DNA of 61,463 nucleotides. Source: JBGVSA01 sp047605765. GTDB lineage: Bacteria > Pseudomonadota > Gammaproteobacteria > Burkholderiales > Rhodocyclaceae. Made by a program: the position numbers and the translations under genes. Where the stretch lies: contig JASGFB010000008.1 in assembly GCA_047605765.1 (NCBI GenBank), positions 1-61,463 on the forward strand, given 5' to 3'. This document shows, piece after piece, positions 47,190-57,929 of the stretch (positions are counted from its first letter, which is position 1; each line of letters begins with the position of its first letter). The notes under the pieces were generated by a model. The model made no database searches. It worked only from the letters and a program-made list of their open reading frames with translations, and was not told the DNA's origin.

Positions 47190-48725
47190 GTGGGGACATT
47201 CGACGCACTCATGCACGGTTTTTCGACCGCCCTCAGTCCAGGCATTCTGGTGTACGGCGTACTGGGCTGCCTGATCGGCACGCTCATCGGCGTGCTGCCC
47301 GGCATCGGGCCGGCGCTGACGGTAGCCTTGCTGTTGCCGCTGACGTTCAAGGTGCCGGCGGCCGCCATGTTCGTGCTGTTCGCCGGTATTTTCTATGGCG
47401 CCATGTACGGTGGCTCGACGACCTCGATCCTGCTCAATACACCGGGCGAATCATCGGCGGTGGTCACTTCGCTCGAAGGCAATCGCATGGCCCGGCGCGG
47501 GCGAGCCGGCCCGGCCCTGGCCACCGCCGCCATCGGCAGCTTCGTGGCGGGCACCATCGGCACCATCGCGCTCACTTTTTTCTCGCCTTACGTGGTCAAC
47601 ATCGCGCTCGCCTTCGGCCCGGCCGAATATGCCGCCCTCATGGTGCTGTCGTTGGTCGCGGTGTCCTCGGTGCTGGGCAATTCAGAACTGCGTGGCTTGC
47701 TGGCCTTGTCGGTCGGCCTGCTTCTCGGCTTCGTGGGCGTCGATCTGCAGACCGGTCAGCCGCGCTTCACGTTCGGCAGCATCGAACTGCTCGATGGCAT
47801 TGAGGTGACCGTGGTGCTGGTCGGCCTGTTCGCGGTGGGCGAGGCGCTGTTCCTGGCCTGGCAGGGGCGTGCCGCCGAGGGCGAAGTGATGCGCATGAGT
47901 GGCCGTATCATGCTGTCGCGCGAAGACTGGGGGCGTAGCTGGAAGGGCTGGCTGCGCGGCGCCGGCATTGGTTTTCCGTTCGGCGCCTTGCCGGCCGGTG
48001 GGGCCGAATTGCCCACCTTGCTGTCGTACTACACCGAAAAGAAGCTGTCGGCGCATCCCGAAGAGTTCGGCAAGGGCGCCATCGAAGGGGTGGCCGGGCC
48101 GGAAGCGGCCAACAACGCCGCTGCGGCCGGCGTGCTGATGCCTTTGCTGACCTTGGGTATTCCGACCTCGGCGACAGCGGCGGTGATCCTGTCAGCTTTC
48201 GAAAGCTACGGCATCCAGCCGGGTCCTCTGCTGTTCACGCAGCAAGCCGATCTGGTGTGGACGCTGATCGCCAGCCTGTATATCGGCAACGTTACGCTGC
48301 TGTTGCTCAACCTGCCGCTGGTGGGCTTGTGGGTGAAGCTGCTGCAGATTCCGACGCATTGGCTGTATGCCGGCATCCTGGTGATTTCGACAGTGGCTGT
48401 TTACGGGGCGAGCAATTCGCTCTTCGATGTCGGGCTGCTGTTCCTGTTCGGCATCCTGGGCTTCGCCATGCGGCGGCTCGACATTCCGGTGGCGCCGCTG
48501 ATCGTGGGGATGATCCTGGGGCCGATGCTGGAGCAGTCGCTGCGCCAGGCGCTGGTCATCAGCCAGGGCGACTGGGGGACCTTCGTCACGCGGCCCTTGT
48601 CGGCGAGCTTTCTTGGTGTGGCGGCGGCCTTGCTGTTGTTGCCGCGCGTGGCGCAGCGCATGCGCGGACAGCGGCGCGTCGATCGCGTCGACGCCACCGA
48701 AGAGCCGACCGGTGGCGCGCAGTGA
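47190..48725 (+). CDS. tctA: Tripartite tricarboxylate transporter large membrane subunit
   Basis: 511 aa, about twelve helices. The two TctA signatures are present: GVLPGIGPALTVALLLPLTF with FYGAMYGGSTTSILLNTPGE, and the repeat in the second half, GVAGPEAANNAAAAGVLMPLLTLGIP. The start is GTG at 47190 after TGAGGAGATTGCC. Last gene of the IclR operon. Confidence 0.95.
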   Translation: MGTFDALMHGFSTALSPGILVYGVLGCLIGTLIGVLPGIGPALTVALLLPLTFKVPAAAMFVLFAGIFYGAMYGGSTTSILLNTPGESSAVVTSLEGNRMARRGRAGPALATAAIGSFVAGTIGTIALTFFSPYVVNIALAFGPAEYAALMVLSLVAVSSVLGNSELRGLLALSVGLLLGFVGVDLQTGQPRFTFGSIELLDGIEVTVVLVGLFAVGEALFLAWQGRAAEGEVMRMSGRIMLSREDWGRSWKGWLRGAGIGFPFGALPAGGAELPTLLSYYTEKKLSAHPEEFGKGAIEGVAGPEAANNAAAAGVLMPLLTLGIPTSATAAVILSAFESYGIQPGPLLFTQQADLVWTLIASLYIGNVTLLLLNLPLVGLWVKLLQIPTHWLYAGILVISTVAVYGASNSLFDVGLLFLFGILGFAMRRLDIPVAPLIVGMILGPMLEQSLRQALVISQGDWGTFVTRPLSASFLGVAAALLLLPRVAQRMRGQRRVDRVDATEEPTGGAQ

Positions 48726-48782
48726 GCAGGGTTTGATCGGGGGGGCGAGCATGCCGTGCGCGGCGCGCTCGCAGGCGGCTGC

Positions 48783-49313
48783 TTAATCGGGGCAGCGCTC
48801 GGCGCTGGACAGCAGCTTGATGAGCAGGCGTTCGAGTTCGGTGCGCTCGGCTTCCGAAAACACGTCGAAGGTCACCTGCGAATGGCGCCGGATGATCGGC
48901 AGCGCACGCTCGACGATGCCAATGCCATCGGCCGTCAGATGCAGGTCGATGCGACGGCGGTCTTCCTTGCAGTGGACTCGTTGCACCAGGCCGCGCGTGA
49001 CGAGGTCGTCGATGATGCGCGTCATGTTGGTACGGGTTTCGGCGGCGCAATCGGACAGCACCGAAGGATTGATGCCGGCACCGCTGTCGGGGGCGCTGTA
49101 GATCATCAGCAGCACATTGAAGCTGTTGAAGTTCAGGCCCGATTCGCGCAGATCTTCATTGGCCTGATCGAGCAGAAGGCGTGCGGAATGGCGGATCAGC
49201 AAAGGCAATGGGCTGGTTGACGTCCCCGACGGACAGGCCAGGCGCGCATTGGTCCGCTCCAGGCGCGCCAGCATCTCTGCGACGCGGCCGCTTTTGTCGG
49301 TGTCCATGCTCAT
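48783..49313 (-). CDS. MarR-family regulator
   Basis: 176 aa. wHTH with LNFNSFNVLLMIYSAPDSGAGINPSVLSDC and wing CKEDRRRIDLHLTADG. Target not evident; the convergent tctA operon and the small exported-protein gene are neighbours. ATG at 49313 is supported by CCGGAG 8 nt upstream; TTG at 49343 is less likely. Confidence 0.92.
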   Translation of the reverse strand: MSMDTDKSGRVAEMLARLERTNARLACPSGTSTSPLPLLIRHSARLLLDQANEDLRESGLNFNSFNVLLMIYSAPDSGAGINPSVLSDCAAETRTNMTRIIDDLVTRGLVQRVHCKEDRRRIDLHLTADGIGIVERALPIIRRHSQVTFDVFSEAERTELERLLIKLLSSAERCPD

Positions 49314-49419
49314 GTGCCAGCTCCGGGGTTCTTGATTCGTCAATCGTGCATTTTACAACTGTTCGTCTACGCAGCCTGTGATTTGTAAAGAAGGGGCCCG
49401 AACGGTCAGGGTCCGGGCC

Positions 49420-49457
49420 GCCAGCCGGGCGTCGCGAGGGCGCGCGCCCCGGCTGGC
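49420..49457 (-). terminator. Hairpin downstream of the small exported-protein gene
   Basis: Perfect 10-bp inverted repeat GCCAGCCGGG / CCCGGCTGGC with an 18-nt GC-rich loop, a few bases after the stop at 49464 on the minus strand. No T-run directly after it. Confidence 0.5.
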
Positions 49458-49463
49458 CGGGCA

Positions 49464-49799
49464 TTAGCCCGCAGTCTGTTGCTGTTCGAAACGAACCTGT
49501 TCGGACGGGGTGCGATGCAGGTCGCGGGCGGTGATGGGGGCCAGTTCCTGCAGCGAACCGATCTGCGAGGTGTTGGCGGCCACGAAACCGCCGCTGTTGG
49601 TTTCGTCTTCGGCCCACACATAGCCGCGGGCGTTCATTTCACGGGTCCATTGCACATCGTCGGCACGCTTTTCGGCGCGGGTAATCGTGCTGGGGCCGTA
49701 GATCTGGGCCGAGGTCACGTCGTCTTCCGACGGGGCCGCCATGGCCGAGCCGGCAACCAGGAGCAGAGCACTGAAGAGGGCAGTTTTACGCAGAGACAT
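49464..49799 (-). CDS. Small exported hypothetical protein, 111 aa
   Basis: Signal peptide MSLRKTALFSALLLVAGSAMA, then an 89-residue Gln/Glu/Thr-rich mature part (SAQIYGPSTITRAEKRADDV, ARGYVWAEDETNSGGF). Reminiscent of DUF4148-type periplasmic proteins but I cannot assign it. Strong AAGGAG before ATG. Monocistronic. Confidence 0.75.
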   Translation of the reverse strand: MSLRKTALFSALLLVAGSAMAAPSEDDVTSAQIYGPSTITRAEKRADDVQWTREMNARGYVWAEDETNSGGFVAANTSQIGSLQELAPITARDLHRTPSEQVRFEQQQTAG

Positions 49800-49990
49800 G
49801 ATGCTTCTCCTTAATCATTTATGTAGGGGGAGGGCGAACGCCTCATGGGGTTGGGAGTCGCCTGGCTTGCTGAAGGATGTCCAACAAGTCCGTGACTGAA
49901 TAGTAACGGAATGAACTATATCCGCAATGCGAAAATTCTTATGGCGCTATCAGTCTTTTGTTGCGGAGATGTTTCAGGCGGCGCATCGCG

Positions 49991-50016
49991 AAAAAAAAGC
50001 GCCCTTGTGGGGCGCC
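49991..50016 (-). terminator. Intrinsic terminator of the monooxygenase gene
   Basis: On the minus strand, GCGCCC / GGGCGC stem with a 5-nt loop followed by eight T, about 25 nt after the stop. Confidence 0.92.
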
Positions 50017-50039
50017 TCGATTGGGCCGTACAGGTGCTC

Positions 50040-51029
<990 letters not shown>

Positions 51030-51121
51030 GGCGCAGGCGGGGAGGGAGGTCGGATATTCGTATCTGGTGCCGAGCGCCGCGAATGCAAGCCCGGCCGCCG
51101 CGCGGGCGGCGACCGGGGCGC

Positions 51122-53290
51122 TCACTGCTCGTCGGTGAGGACCTCGGTGAGATTGCGATACACCGGCGCCATCTTGCGCGAGCGCAGAGCGAACAGCACC
51201 GCCGAGCGCCCGGTGATGGCGTAGCAATCGCCGCTGGCCAGTTGCGGCAGTTCGTCGCGCTGCGGCACGTTGGTGTCGATCAGATTGATCCAGACGCGGT
51301 CGCCGGGGATGTCCGGCAGGGTGAACTCGACGACGTCGTGGTAGGCATTGAATACCAGCAGCAGGGTGGCGTCGGAAGCCGGATGCTTGATGCCGCTGGC
51401 CTGCGCGCGGCCGTCCAGCACCATGCCGAAGCAGCGCATGTTGGCGTCGCCCCATTGTTCCTGCGTGATATCGAGGCCGGCCGGCGTCAGCCAGCGCACG
51501 TCGCGCACGCCGATGGCTTCGTTCTCTTCACCCGACAGGAAGCGCCCGCGCCGCAGCACCGGTAGCACCGCCCGCAGGTGGGTGAGCTTGCGCACGAACT
51601 CGGTCAGGGCTTTGCCACGGGCGTCGATGTCCCAGTCGAGCCAACTGATCTCGTTGTCCTGGCAGTAAGCGTTGTTGTTGCCGCCCTGCGTGCGCCCGCA
51701 TTCATCGCCCGCCAGCAGCATGGGCGTACCCTGGGAGAGCAGCAGCGTGGTCAGGAAGTTGCGTTTCTGGCGCTCGCGCTGTTCGATGATGCCCTCGTCA
51801 TCGGTGGGGCCTTCGGCACCCATGTTCCACGAATGGTTGTTGCTGTGGCCGTCGCGGTTGTCCTCGCCGTTGGCATCGTTGTGCTTGTCGTTGTAGGAAA
51901 CCAGATCGTTGAGGGTGAAGCCGTCGTGGGCGGTGACGAAGTTCACGCTGGCCCAGGGCCGGCGGCCCAGGTGGTTGAAGCAGTCGCCCGAGGCGGTCAG
52001 GCGCGTGGCCAGTTCGGCCACCTTGCCTTCGTCGCCCTTCCAGAAACTGCGCACGGTATCGCGGTACTTGTCGTTCCATTCGGCCCAGCCGGGCGGGAAG
52101 CCGCCCACCTGGTAGCCACCCGGCCCGCAGTCCCAGGGTTCGGCGATGAGCTTGACGGTGGACAGGATCGGGTCCTGCCGGCAACTGCGCAGAAAACCGC
52201 CGCTGACATCGAAACCATGCGGCTCGCGCCCGAGGATCGTGGCCAGATCGAAGCGGAAGCCGTCCACGTTCATCTCGGTTACCCAATAGCGCAGGCTGTC
52301 CATCACGAACTGCAGCACGCGGCTATGGCTCAGGTTGAGCGTGTTGCCGGTGCCGGTATCGTTGATGTAGTAGCGCGGCGTGTCGGGCAGCAGGCGATAG
52401 TACGAGGCATTGTCGATGCCCTTGAAGGACAGCATCGGCCCCAGCTCATTGCCTTCGGCGGTGTGGTTGTACACCACGTCGAGAATGATCCCCAGGCCGG
52501 CCTGGTGGTAGGCGTCCACCATGTGCTTGAGTTCTTTGATGTCCGGTCGCGCGAAGTAGCGCGGGTCGGCGGCGAAGAAGCCGAGGGTGTTGTAGCCCCA
52601 GTAATTGGTGAGCCCCTTGTCGAGCAGATAGCTGTCATTGACGAAGGTGTGGATGGGCATCAGTTCCACCGAGGTGACGCCCAGGCTCTTGATGTAGGCG
52701 ATGACGTCCGGGTGCGCCATGCCGGCGAAGGTACCGCGCTCGGTTTCCGGCACCGCCGGGTGGCGCTTGGTGTAGCCGCGCACATGGGCTTCGTAGAACA
52801 CCGTGCGATCCCAGGGCACGCGCACCTTGCTCGGTCCGGCCCAGCCGAAATTGCTGTCGACCACGCGGCACTTGGGCACCAGGGGGGCGCTGTCGCGCGT
52901 ATCGAAGCTCAGGTCCTTGTCCGGGTGGTCGAGCGTGTACGCGAACAGCTCGGGGCCCCACTGCAGCGCGCCGATGTGTTCCTTGGCGTAGGGGTCCATC
53001 AACAGCTTGTTGGGGTTGAAGCGATGGCCGGCGTCCGGCTCGTAGGGCCCGTGTACGCGATAGCCGTATACCGTGCCGGCGGGCAGATCGTGCACGTAGA
53101 CGTGCCAGATTTCATCGGTGTATTCGGGCAGTTCGATGCGCGCCACTTCGCGTTTGCCCTCGCTGTCGAACAGGCATAGTTCGACGCGCGTGGCGTGTGC
53201 CGAGAACAACGCGAAATTCACCCCGTGGCCGTCCCAGGTGGCTCCCAGGGGGAAGGGCGCGCCTTCTTCGATGCGGTAATCCGATGTCAT
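51122..53290 (-). CDS. glgX: Glycogen debranching enzyme
   Basis: 722-aa GH13 enzyme that removes alpha-1,6 branches left by phosphorylase. An N-terminal CBM48-like domain (PLGATWDGHGVNFALFSAHATRVELCLFD in pieces) precedes the barrel, with DVVYNHT, GFRFDLA (nucleophile Asp), AEPWD (acid/base Glu) and TAHDGFTL. ATG at 53290 follows GGAGG. Downstream of glgP by 117 nt; likely one operon. Confidence 0.96.
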   Translation of the reverse strand: MTSDYRIEEGAPFPLGATWDGHGVNFALFSAHATRVELCLFDSEGKREVARIELPEYTDEIWHVYVHDLPAGTVYGYRVHGPYEPDAGHRFNPNKLLMDPYAKEHIGALQWGPELFAYTLDHPDKDLSFDTRDSAPLVPKCRVVDSNFGWAGPSKVRVPWDRTVFYEAHVRGYTKRHPAVPETERGTFAGMAHPDVIAYIKSLGVTSVELMPIHTFVNDSYLLDKGLTNYWGYNTLGFFAADPRYFARPDIKELKHMVDAYHQAGLGIILDVVYNHTAEGNELGPMLSFKGIDNASYYRLLPDTPRYYINDTGTGNTLNLSHSRVLQFVMDSLRYWVTEMNVDGFRFDLATILGREPHGFDVSGGFLRSCRQDPILSTVKLIAEPWDCGPGGYQVGGFPPGWAEWNDKYRDTVRSFWKGDEGKVAELATRLTASGDCFNHLGRRPWASVNFVTAHDGFTLNDLVSYNDKHNDANGEDNRDGHSNNHSWNMGAEGPTDDEGIIEQRERQKRNFLTTLLLSQGTPMLLAGDECGRTQGGNNNAYCQDNEISWLDWDIDARGKALTEFVRKLTHLRAVLPVLRRGRFLSGEENEAIGVRDVRWLTPAGLDITQEQWGDANMRCFGMVLDGRAQASGIKHPASDATLLLVFNAYHDVVEFTLPDIPGDRVWINLIDTNVPQRDELPQLASGDCYAITGRSAVLFALRSRKMAPVYRNLTEVLTDEQ

Positions 53291-53407
53291 GCAGCCTCCG
53301 GCAGGATGGATCCGCCACGCGCGGGGCGTGGCGGATCTGGTGCGCAAGAGACGTGCCGCGCATCCGACCGGCCGTGCGGGGATGCCGCAAGGCCCGTCAG
53401 ACGGGGC

Positions 53408-55963
53408 TCACAACCACTTCATGAGACCCATTTCGAGCGGATGGGCCAGCAATGCGTTGCGCGGATAGATGCGCACGCGGAAGTCGAGCTTGCCGCATTG
53501 CTCGGGGCGTAGTTCGACCGTGTAGCGACGCTCGCCGTTGCCCAGATCTTCGGCCGGCGCGAAGGTGTAGCGCGTGGCGCGATGCTCCACCTGGTCGCGC
53601 AGGCCGCGCGAGAGCAGCAGTTCGACCACTACGTCCTCCGGCGTCAGCCCGTTCAGGCGCACGGCGACGTCGAGGGCGATGGAATCGCCGAAGGTCAGCT
53701 TGCGCTCGGGCATGTCGAGCGGACGCAACCCGACCTGCGGCCATGCGCTGCAGACCTTGCCCTTCCAGTCGGCCACGCTCTTGGCGGCGGCGAAGTCGTT
53801 GGCGGCATAGCGACGGCCGTGCTTGCTGGCCGGCAGATAGAACTTGCCGACGTACTGCTCGAGCATGCGGGCGGCACTGTAGGCGGGCAGGATCGAGGCG
53901 ATGGACGCCTTGGCCATCTTGATCCAGTCCGGCGAGTAGCCCATGTTGTTGGTGCGGTAGTAGAGCGGCAGCACCTGGTCCTGCAGCAATTCGTACAGGG
54001 CCTGGGCTTCTTCGGCGTCGCGCCGCGCCGGATCGGTGCCGGTGGGCGAGGGGCGGATGGCCCAGCCGTTGTTGCCCTCGTAGCCTTCGCCCCACCAGCC
54101 GTCGAGCACCGACAGGTTGAGCACGCCGTTCATGCCCGCCTTCATGCCCGAGGTGCCGGACGCTTCGAGCGGGTAGATCGGGTTGTTCAGCCAGACGTCC
54201 ACGCCGCTGACCATGCGGCGCCCCAGGCGCAGATCGTAGCCTTCCACCAGCAGCACCTTGCCGAGGAATTCGGGCATGTGCGAGATGCGGTGGATTTCAC
54301 GGATGAAGTCCTGCCCCGGCGTGTCGGCGGGGTGGGCCTTGCCAGCGAACAGGAACAGCACCGGGCGTTCCGGGTCGCTGACGATCTTGTGCAGGCGTTC
54401 GAGGTCGGAGAACAGCAGCGTGGCGCGCTTGTAGGTGGCAAAGCGCCGCCCGAAGCCGACCGTCAGGACGCGCGGCTCGGTCGGGTCGGTCTGCGCCAGC
54501 ATGCGTTCGAGGTGCGAGACGCTGCCGTGGTTGCGCGTGTGCTGTACGGTCACCCGGTGGCGTACCAGGTGCATCAGCTGCGCCTTGAGATCCTGGCGCA
54601 CGCCCCAGAACACGTGATCGGGAATGTCGCCGATGCGATCCCAGGTGCTGCGGTCGGTGGCGCGCTGGCTCCAGCCGAAACCCAGGTAACGGTCGAACAC
54701 TTCGCGCCATTGCGAGGCCACGAAGGTCGGCATGTGGACCCCGTTGGTGACGTAGGTCACCGGGTTTTCGTCCTCGGGTACGTCAGGCCAGAACTCGCGC
54801 AGGATGTAGGCCGACACGTCGCCGTGGATGCGCGATACGCCATTCTGGAAGCGCGAGCCACGCACCGCCAGGGCGGTCATGTTGAAGTCTTCCATGCTGT
54901 GCACGCTGCCCAGGCGCAGCAGGGCGCCGTCATCGATGCCCATGTCGCGCGCGTGGCGTGCGAAGTAGCGCGCGATCATGTCGCGCGCGAAGTGGTCGTG
55001 GCCGGCCGGCACCGGGGTATGCGTCGTGAATACCGTGTTGGCCGCCACGGCTTCGAGTGCGGCGTCGAAGGGCAGGCCGGCGGCGGTCAGCGCGCGTACC
55101 CGTTCGACGATCAGGAACGCCGCATGGCCTTCGTTGATGTGCCACACGGTGGGCTTCATGCCGAGCGCGGTGAGGGCGCGTGCGCCGCCCACGCCGAGGA
55201 CGATCTCTTGCTCGATGCGCGTCTGGCGGTCGCCGCCATAGAGTTGGTGGGCGATGTCGCGGTCATGCTCGGAGTTCGACGGCAGGTCGGTGTCGAGCAG
55301 CAGCAGGCGAACGTGGCCGATACGGGCCTCCCATACCTTGACCTCGATATCGTGATCGAGCATCGGCACGGTGACCACCAGTGCATTGCCGGCTTCATCC
55401 TGCACCGGCGTGACCGGCAGGTCTTCGAAATCCGAATCGGTGTACTCGGCGTGCTGGTTGCCGTCCTGGTCGAAGAGCTGGCTGAAATAGCCCTGGCGGT
55501 ACAGCAGGCCGATGCCGATGAAGGGCAGGCGCGCGTCGCTGGCGGCCTTGCAGTGGTCGCCGGCGAGAATACCCAGGCCGCCCGAATAGATGGGCAGGCT
55601 GGCGTGGAAGCCGAACTCGGCGCAGAAGTACGCGATCAGGTCGTCCGGCTTGAGTTCGGCGGCCTTGCCGCGTGGCGGGCCGTCCTGATGGTAGATGTCG
55701 TAGGCCGACAGGACGCGGTTCAGGCTGTTGAGGTACATCGGGTCGGCCGCCGCCTCGAGCAGGCGATGCTCGTCGATGCGCTTGAGCATCGCCTTGGGAC
55801 TGTGTCCGACACCGTTCCACAGGGCCGGATGCAGGCGGGCGAAGAGCGTGCGCGTGGCGCGGTCCCAGCTGTACCAGAGGTTGCCTGCCAGCTCTTCCAG
55901 CCGAGCCAGCTTGGCGGGGATTTTCGGGCGTACTTCCAGATGAAATACTTGGCCTTCTTCCAA
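53408..55963 (-). CDS. glgP: Glycogen (alpha-glucan) phosphorylase
   Basis: 851-aa GT35 enzyme releasing glucose-1-phosphate. Of the shorter bacterial/archaeal type: opening PKIPAKLARLEELAGNLWYSWD, FCAEFGFHASLPIYSGGLG, VWHINEGHAAF, TNGVHMPTFV, and the PLP-Lys region EASGTSGMKAGMNGVLN. The start is TTG at 55963: no ATG or GTG lies nearby and GGGAGGCGATT is ideally placed. The biosynthetic genes glgA, glgB and glgC are not in the window. Confidence 0.95.
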   Translation of the reverse strand: MEEGQVFHLEVRPKIPAKLARLEELAGNLWYSWDRATRTLFARLHPALWNGVGHSPKAMLKRIDEHRLLEAAADPMYLNSLNRVLSAYDIYHQDGPPRGKAAELKPDDLIAYFCAEFGFHASLPIYSGGLGILAGDHCKAASDARLPFIGIGLLYRQGYFSQLFDQDGNQHAEYTDSDFEDLPVTPVQDEAGNALVVTVPMLDHDIEVKVWEARIGHVRLLLLDTDLPSNSEHDRDIAHQLYGGDRQTRIEQEIVLGVGGARALTALGMKPTVWHINEGHAAFLIVERVRALTAAGLPFDAALEAVAANTVFTTHTPVPAGHDHFARDMIARYFARHARDMGIDDGALLRLGSVHSMEDFNMTALAVRGSRFQNGVSRIHGDVSAYILREFWPDVPEDENPVTYVTNGVHMPTFVASQWREVFDRYLGFGWSQRATDRSTWDRIGDIPDHVFWGVRQDLKAQLMHLVRHRVTVQHTRNHGSVSHLERMLAQTDPTEPRVLTVGFGRRFATYKRATLLFSDLERLHKIVSDPERPVLFLFAGKAHPADTPGQDFIREIHRISHMPEFLGKVLLVEGYDLRLGRRMVSGVDVWLNNPIYPLEASGTSGMKAGMNGVLNLSVLDGWWGEGYEGNNGWAIRPSPTGTDPARRDAEEAQALYELLQDQVLPLYYRTNNMGYSPDWIKMAKASIASILPAYSAARMLEQYVGKFYLPASKHGRRYAANDFAAAKSVADWKGKVCSAWPQVGLRPLDMPERKLTFGDSIALDVAVRLNGLTPEDVVVELLLSRGLRDQVEHRATRYTFAPAEDLGNGERRYTVELRPEQCGKLDFRVRIYPRNALLAHPLEMGLMKWL

Positions 55964-56034
55964 AATCGCCTCCCACTATGATGGACGGATACCGCCGCCG
56001 CTGCGCCGGTCGGCACTTCGACCTGCCTGGCGCG

Positions 56035-56064
56035 CAATGGTGCCGCACGGCTGGCGGACCATTG
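56035..56064. promoter_or_regulatory. Inverted repeat upstream of glgP
   Basis: CAATGGT / ACCATTG, 7-bp perfect arms with a 16-nt spacer, 72-101 nt upstream of the glgP start. Possible operator or leader structure. Confidence 0.35.
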
Positions 56065-56171
56065 TCGCCGGTGCACATGACGCGTCAATGCGCGGCGGGA
56101 CATTTATCAAAATAAGCAAAAAAAACGCTTAAGGGAAATTCGGCAGATCAGATGCCGAGCAGGGCATTGTG

Positions 56172-56232
56172 CGCCCGGACGGTGCCGGGCGTAGCTGGCC
56201 GACCGCAAACCGGCACCGCTTTGGCGCGGTGC
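56172..56232 (-). terminator. Tandem hairpins downstream of the sugar transferase
   Basis: Two perfect 7-bp stems, CGCCCGG/CCGGGCG at 56172-56191 and GCACCGC/GCGGTGC at 56213-56232, in the gap after the transferase stop. No long T-run, so Rho-type or weak terminators. Confidence 0.45.
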
Positions 56233-56259
56233 TCCGGTGTGCGGGCCGTGCGGACGGGG

Positions 56260-57663
56260 TCAATAGGCTTGCTTGTCGCCTTTGACGACCACCACCAGAA
56301 AAGTCTTAACGATGATCCACAGGTCCAGGCCGAGCGACCAGTTGCGCAGGTAGTCGAGGTCGTAGCGGATGCGCGCTTCCATCTTGTCGACGGTGTCCGT
56401 CTCGCCCCGGCAGCCATTGACCTGGGCCCAGCCGGTGATGCCGGGCTTGACCTTGTGACGCACCATGTAGCCCTTGATGAGCTTGCGATAGGCCTCGTTG
56501 TGCGCCACGGCATGCGGGCGCGGGCCGACGATGCTCATGCGCCCCTGCAGGACGTTGACGAACTGCGGCAGCTCGTCGAGCGAAGTCTTGCGGATGAACG
56601 CACCGAAGGGCGTGACGCGGGCGTCATTCTTGGTGGCCTGGGTGACCACGTCGCCGTTCTCGGTCACCGACATCGAGCGAAATTTATAGACCAGGATTTC
56701 GCGGCCATCCAGGCCGTAGCGGCGCTGCTTGAAGATGACCGGGCCGGGCGAGCTGCGCTTGACGCCGATGGCGCAGGCCAGCAGCACCGGCGAAATCATG
56801 AGCAGGATGATCGAGGCGAGCATGACGTCGGAGGCGCGCTTGACGGCGCCATCCAGGCCGGTGAAGGGGGTTTCGCACACCGCCACCACCGGCATGCCGT
56901 TGACGCTGTCCATGCGGCCCTGGATGAGATCGGTGAGGAAAATATCGGGGACGAAGAAGATCGACGCCGTGGTGTCCTTCAGTTCGTCGAGCAGGGCCAG
57001 GATGCGCGGCTGGCTGGCCATCGGCAGCGCCACGTAGATGTGATCGACGTGGTGGCTCTTGACGTAGTCGGCCAGGGTGTCCATGCGCCCCAGGAAAGGC
57101 AGGCGCGGCCCCAGCGCCAGGCGGTCCACGGCGCGGTCGTCGAACACCCCGACCGGGCGTATGCCGCTGTAGTCGTTGGCCGCCAGCTGGTTGGCCAGGG
57201 TCACACCCAGCTCATTGCCGCCGACGATCACCGCCGTCTTGGTGCGCGTGGCCGCCAGCGCGCGCGGCATACCCGCGCGGATCGTCTGATGGGCCAGCGG
57301 CAGTACCACCAGCGTGGCGGCCAGCCAGGTGTAGATCACTGCATCGGGGAAAAAGCGCTCGTAGCCGCTGGCATAGCCGAATACCAGCAGCATGGCCGCC
57401 ACCAGGGCCCAGTCGAAGACTGTCTTGCGCGTCATGCGCGCCGGGTTGTCGGTGAGCTGCAGATTGCCGGGGAAGGTCAGCGAAAAAGCGATCAGCGCCA
57501 GGATGACGTAGTGCGCCTCGATCGGCTCCCGATACCAGGCGCAGGTCAGCAGCAGGGTGGCCACCACGAGGATGGGGTCGGTAAAAATTTCAACCGTGCG
57601 CGATACGGAGAAACGCGTACGCAAGAAACTGCGGAATCTCTGTCTTTCGAGGGTCGCTAGCAT
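56260..57663 (-). CDS. Undecaprenyl-phosphate sugar transferase (EPS priming enzyme, WcaJ/EpsB-like)
   Basis: 467-aa polyisoprenyl-phosphate hexose-1-phosphate transferase that starts exopolysaccharide repeat-unit assembly on the inner membrane. Several N-terminal helices, a Rossmann-like middle (KTAVIVGGNELGVTLANQL), and the catalytic C-terminus KRSSPGPVIFKQRRYGLDG, VYKFRSM, TSLDELPQFVNVLQGRMSIV, GPRPHAV. The sugar is probably glucose (family inference). ATG at 57663 after GGAAAGACC. It is divergent from epsL, so the cluster has at least two transcripts. Confidence 0.94.
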   Translation of the reverse strand: MLATLERQRFRSFLRTRFSVSRTVEIFTDPILVVATLLLTCAWYREPIEAHYVILALIAFSLTFPGNLQLTDNPARMTRKTVFDWALVAAMLLVFGYASGYERFFPDAVIYTWLAATLVVLPLAHQTIRAGMPRALAATRTKTAVIVGGNELGVTLANQLAANDYSGIRPVGVFDDRAVDRLALGPRLPFLGRMDTLADYVKSHHVDHIYVALPMASQPRILALLDELKDTTASIFFVPDIFLTDLIQGRMDSVNGMPVVAVCETPFTGLDGAVKRASDVMLASIILLMISPVLLACAIGVKRSSPGPVIFKQRRYGLDGREILVYKFRSMSVTENGDVVTQATKNDARVTPFGAFIRKTSLDELPQFVNVLQGRMSIVGPRPHAVAHNEAYRKLIKGYMVRHKVKPGITGWAQVNGCRGETDTVDKMEARIRYDLDYLRNWSLGLDLWIIVKTFLVVVVKGDKQAY

Positions 57664-57929
57664 GGTCTTTCCGCTTCATTGAAAGTGGATCAAAAGTCGC
57701 GCGCCATCGGCTCGGCCGTCGGCGTCTATTGCGCTGCGGGGGTGTCGATCCCCGCGTGACACGCGCCACGGTCCGTGTGCCGTACGCCCCTCACGCGCCG
57801 GCACTTTGTGTTTTTATTCTGCGGGTTGATGCAGTGCAGCGCAAGCAAGCGTGCGCGCTGGCGGACAGGTCATATAAGAAAGAAGCGTGCCTGCCCATCG
57901 CACGTATTTACATTTTGGTTACAAATCAG
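57664..57929. promoter_or_regulatory. Divergent EPS control region
   Basis: Part of the 330-base gap between the sugar transferase and epsL. It contains a GTTGATGCAGTGCAGCGCAAGC stretch near 57825-57846 and AT-rich sequence before the sigma-54 site, where an enhancer-binding activator could bind; no specific site is certain. Confidence 0.35.

Noticed and set aside
53582..55981. 799-codon plus-strand open frame
   Set aside because: Fully antisense to glgP, whose motifs and ribosome-binding site are clear; the translation has no recognisable features.
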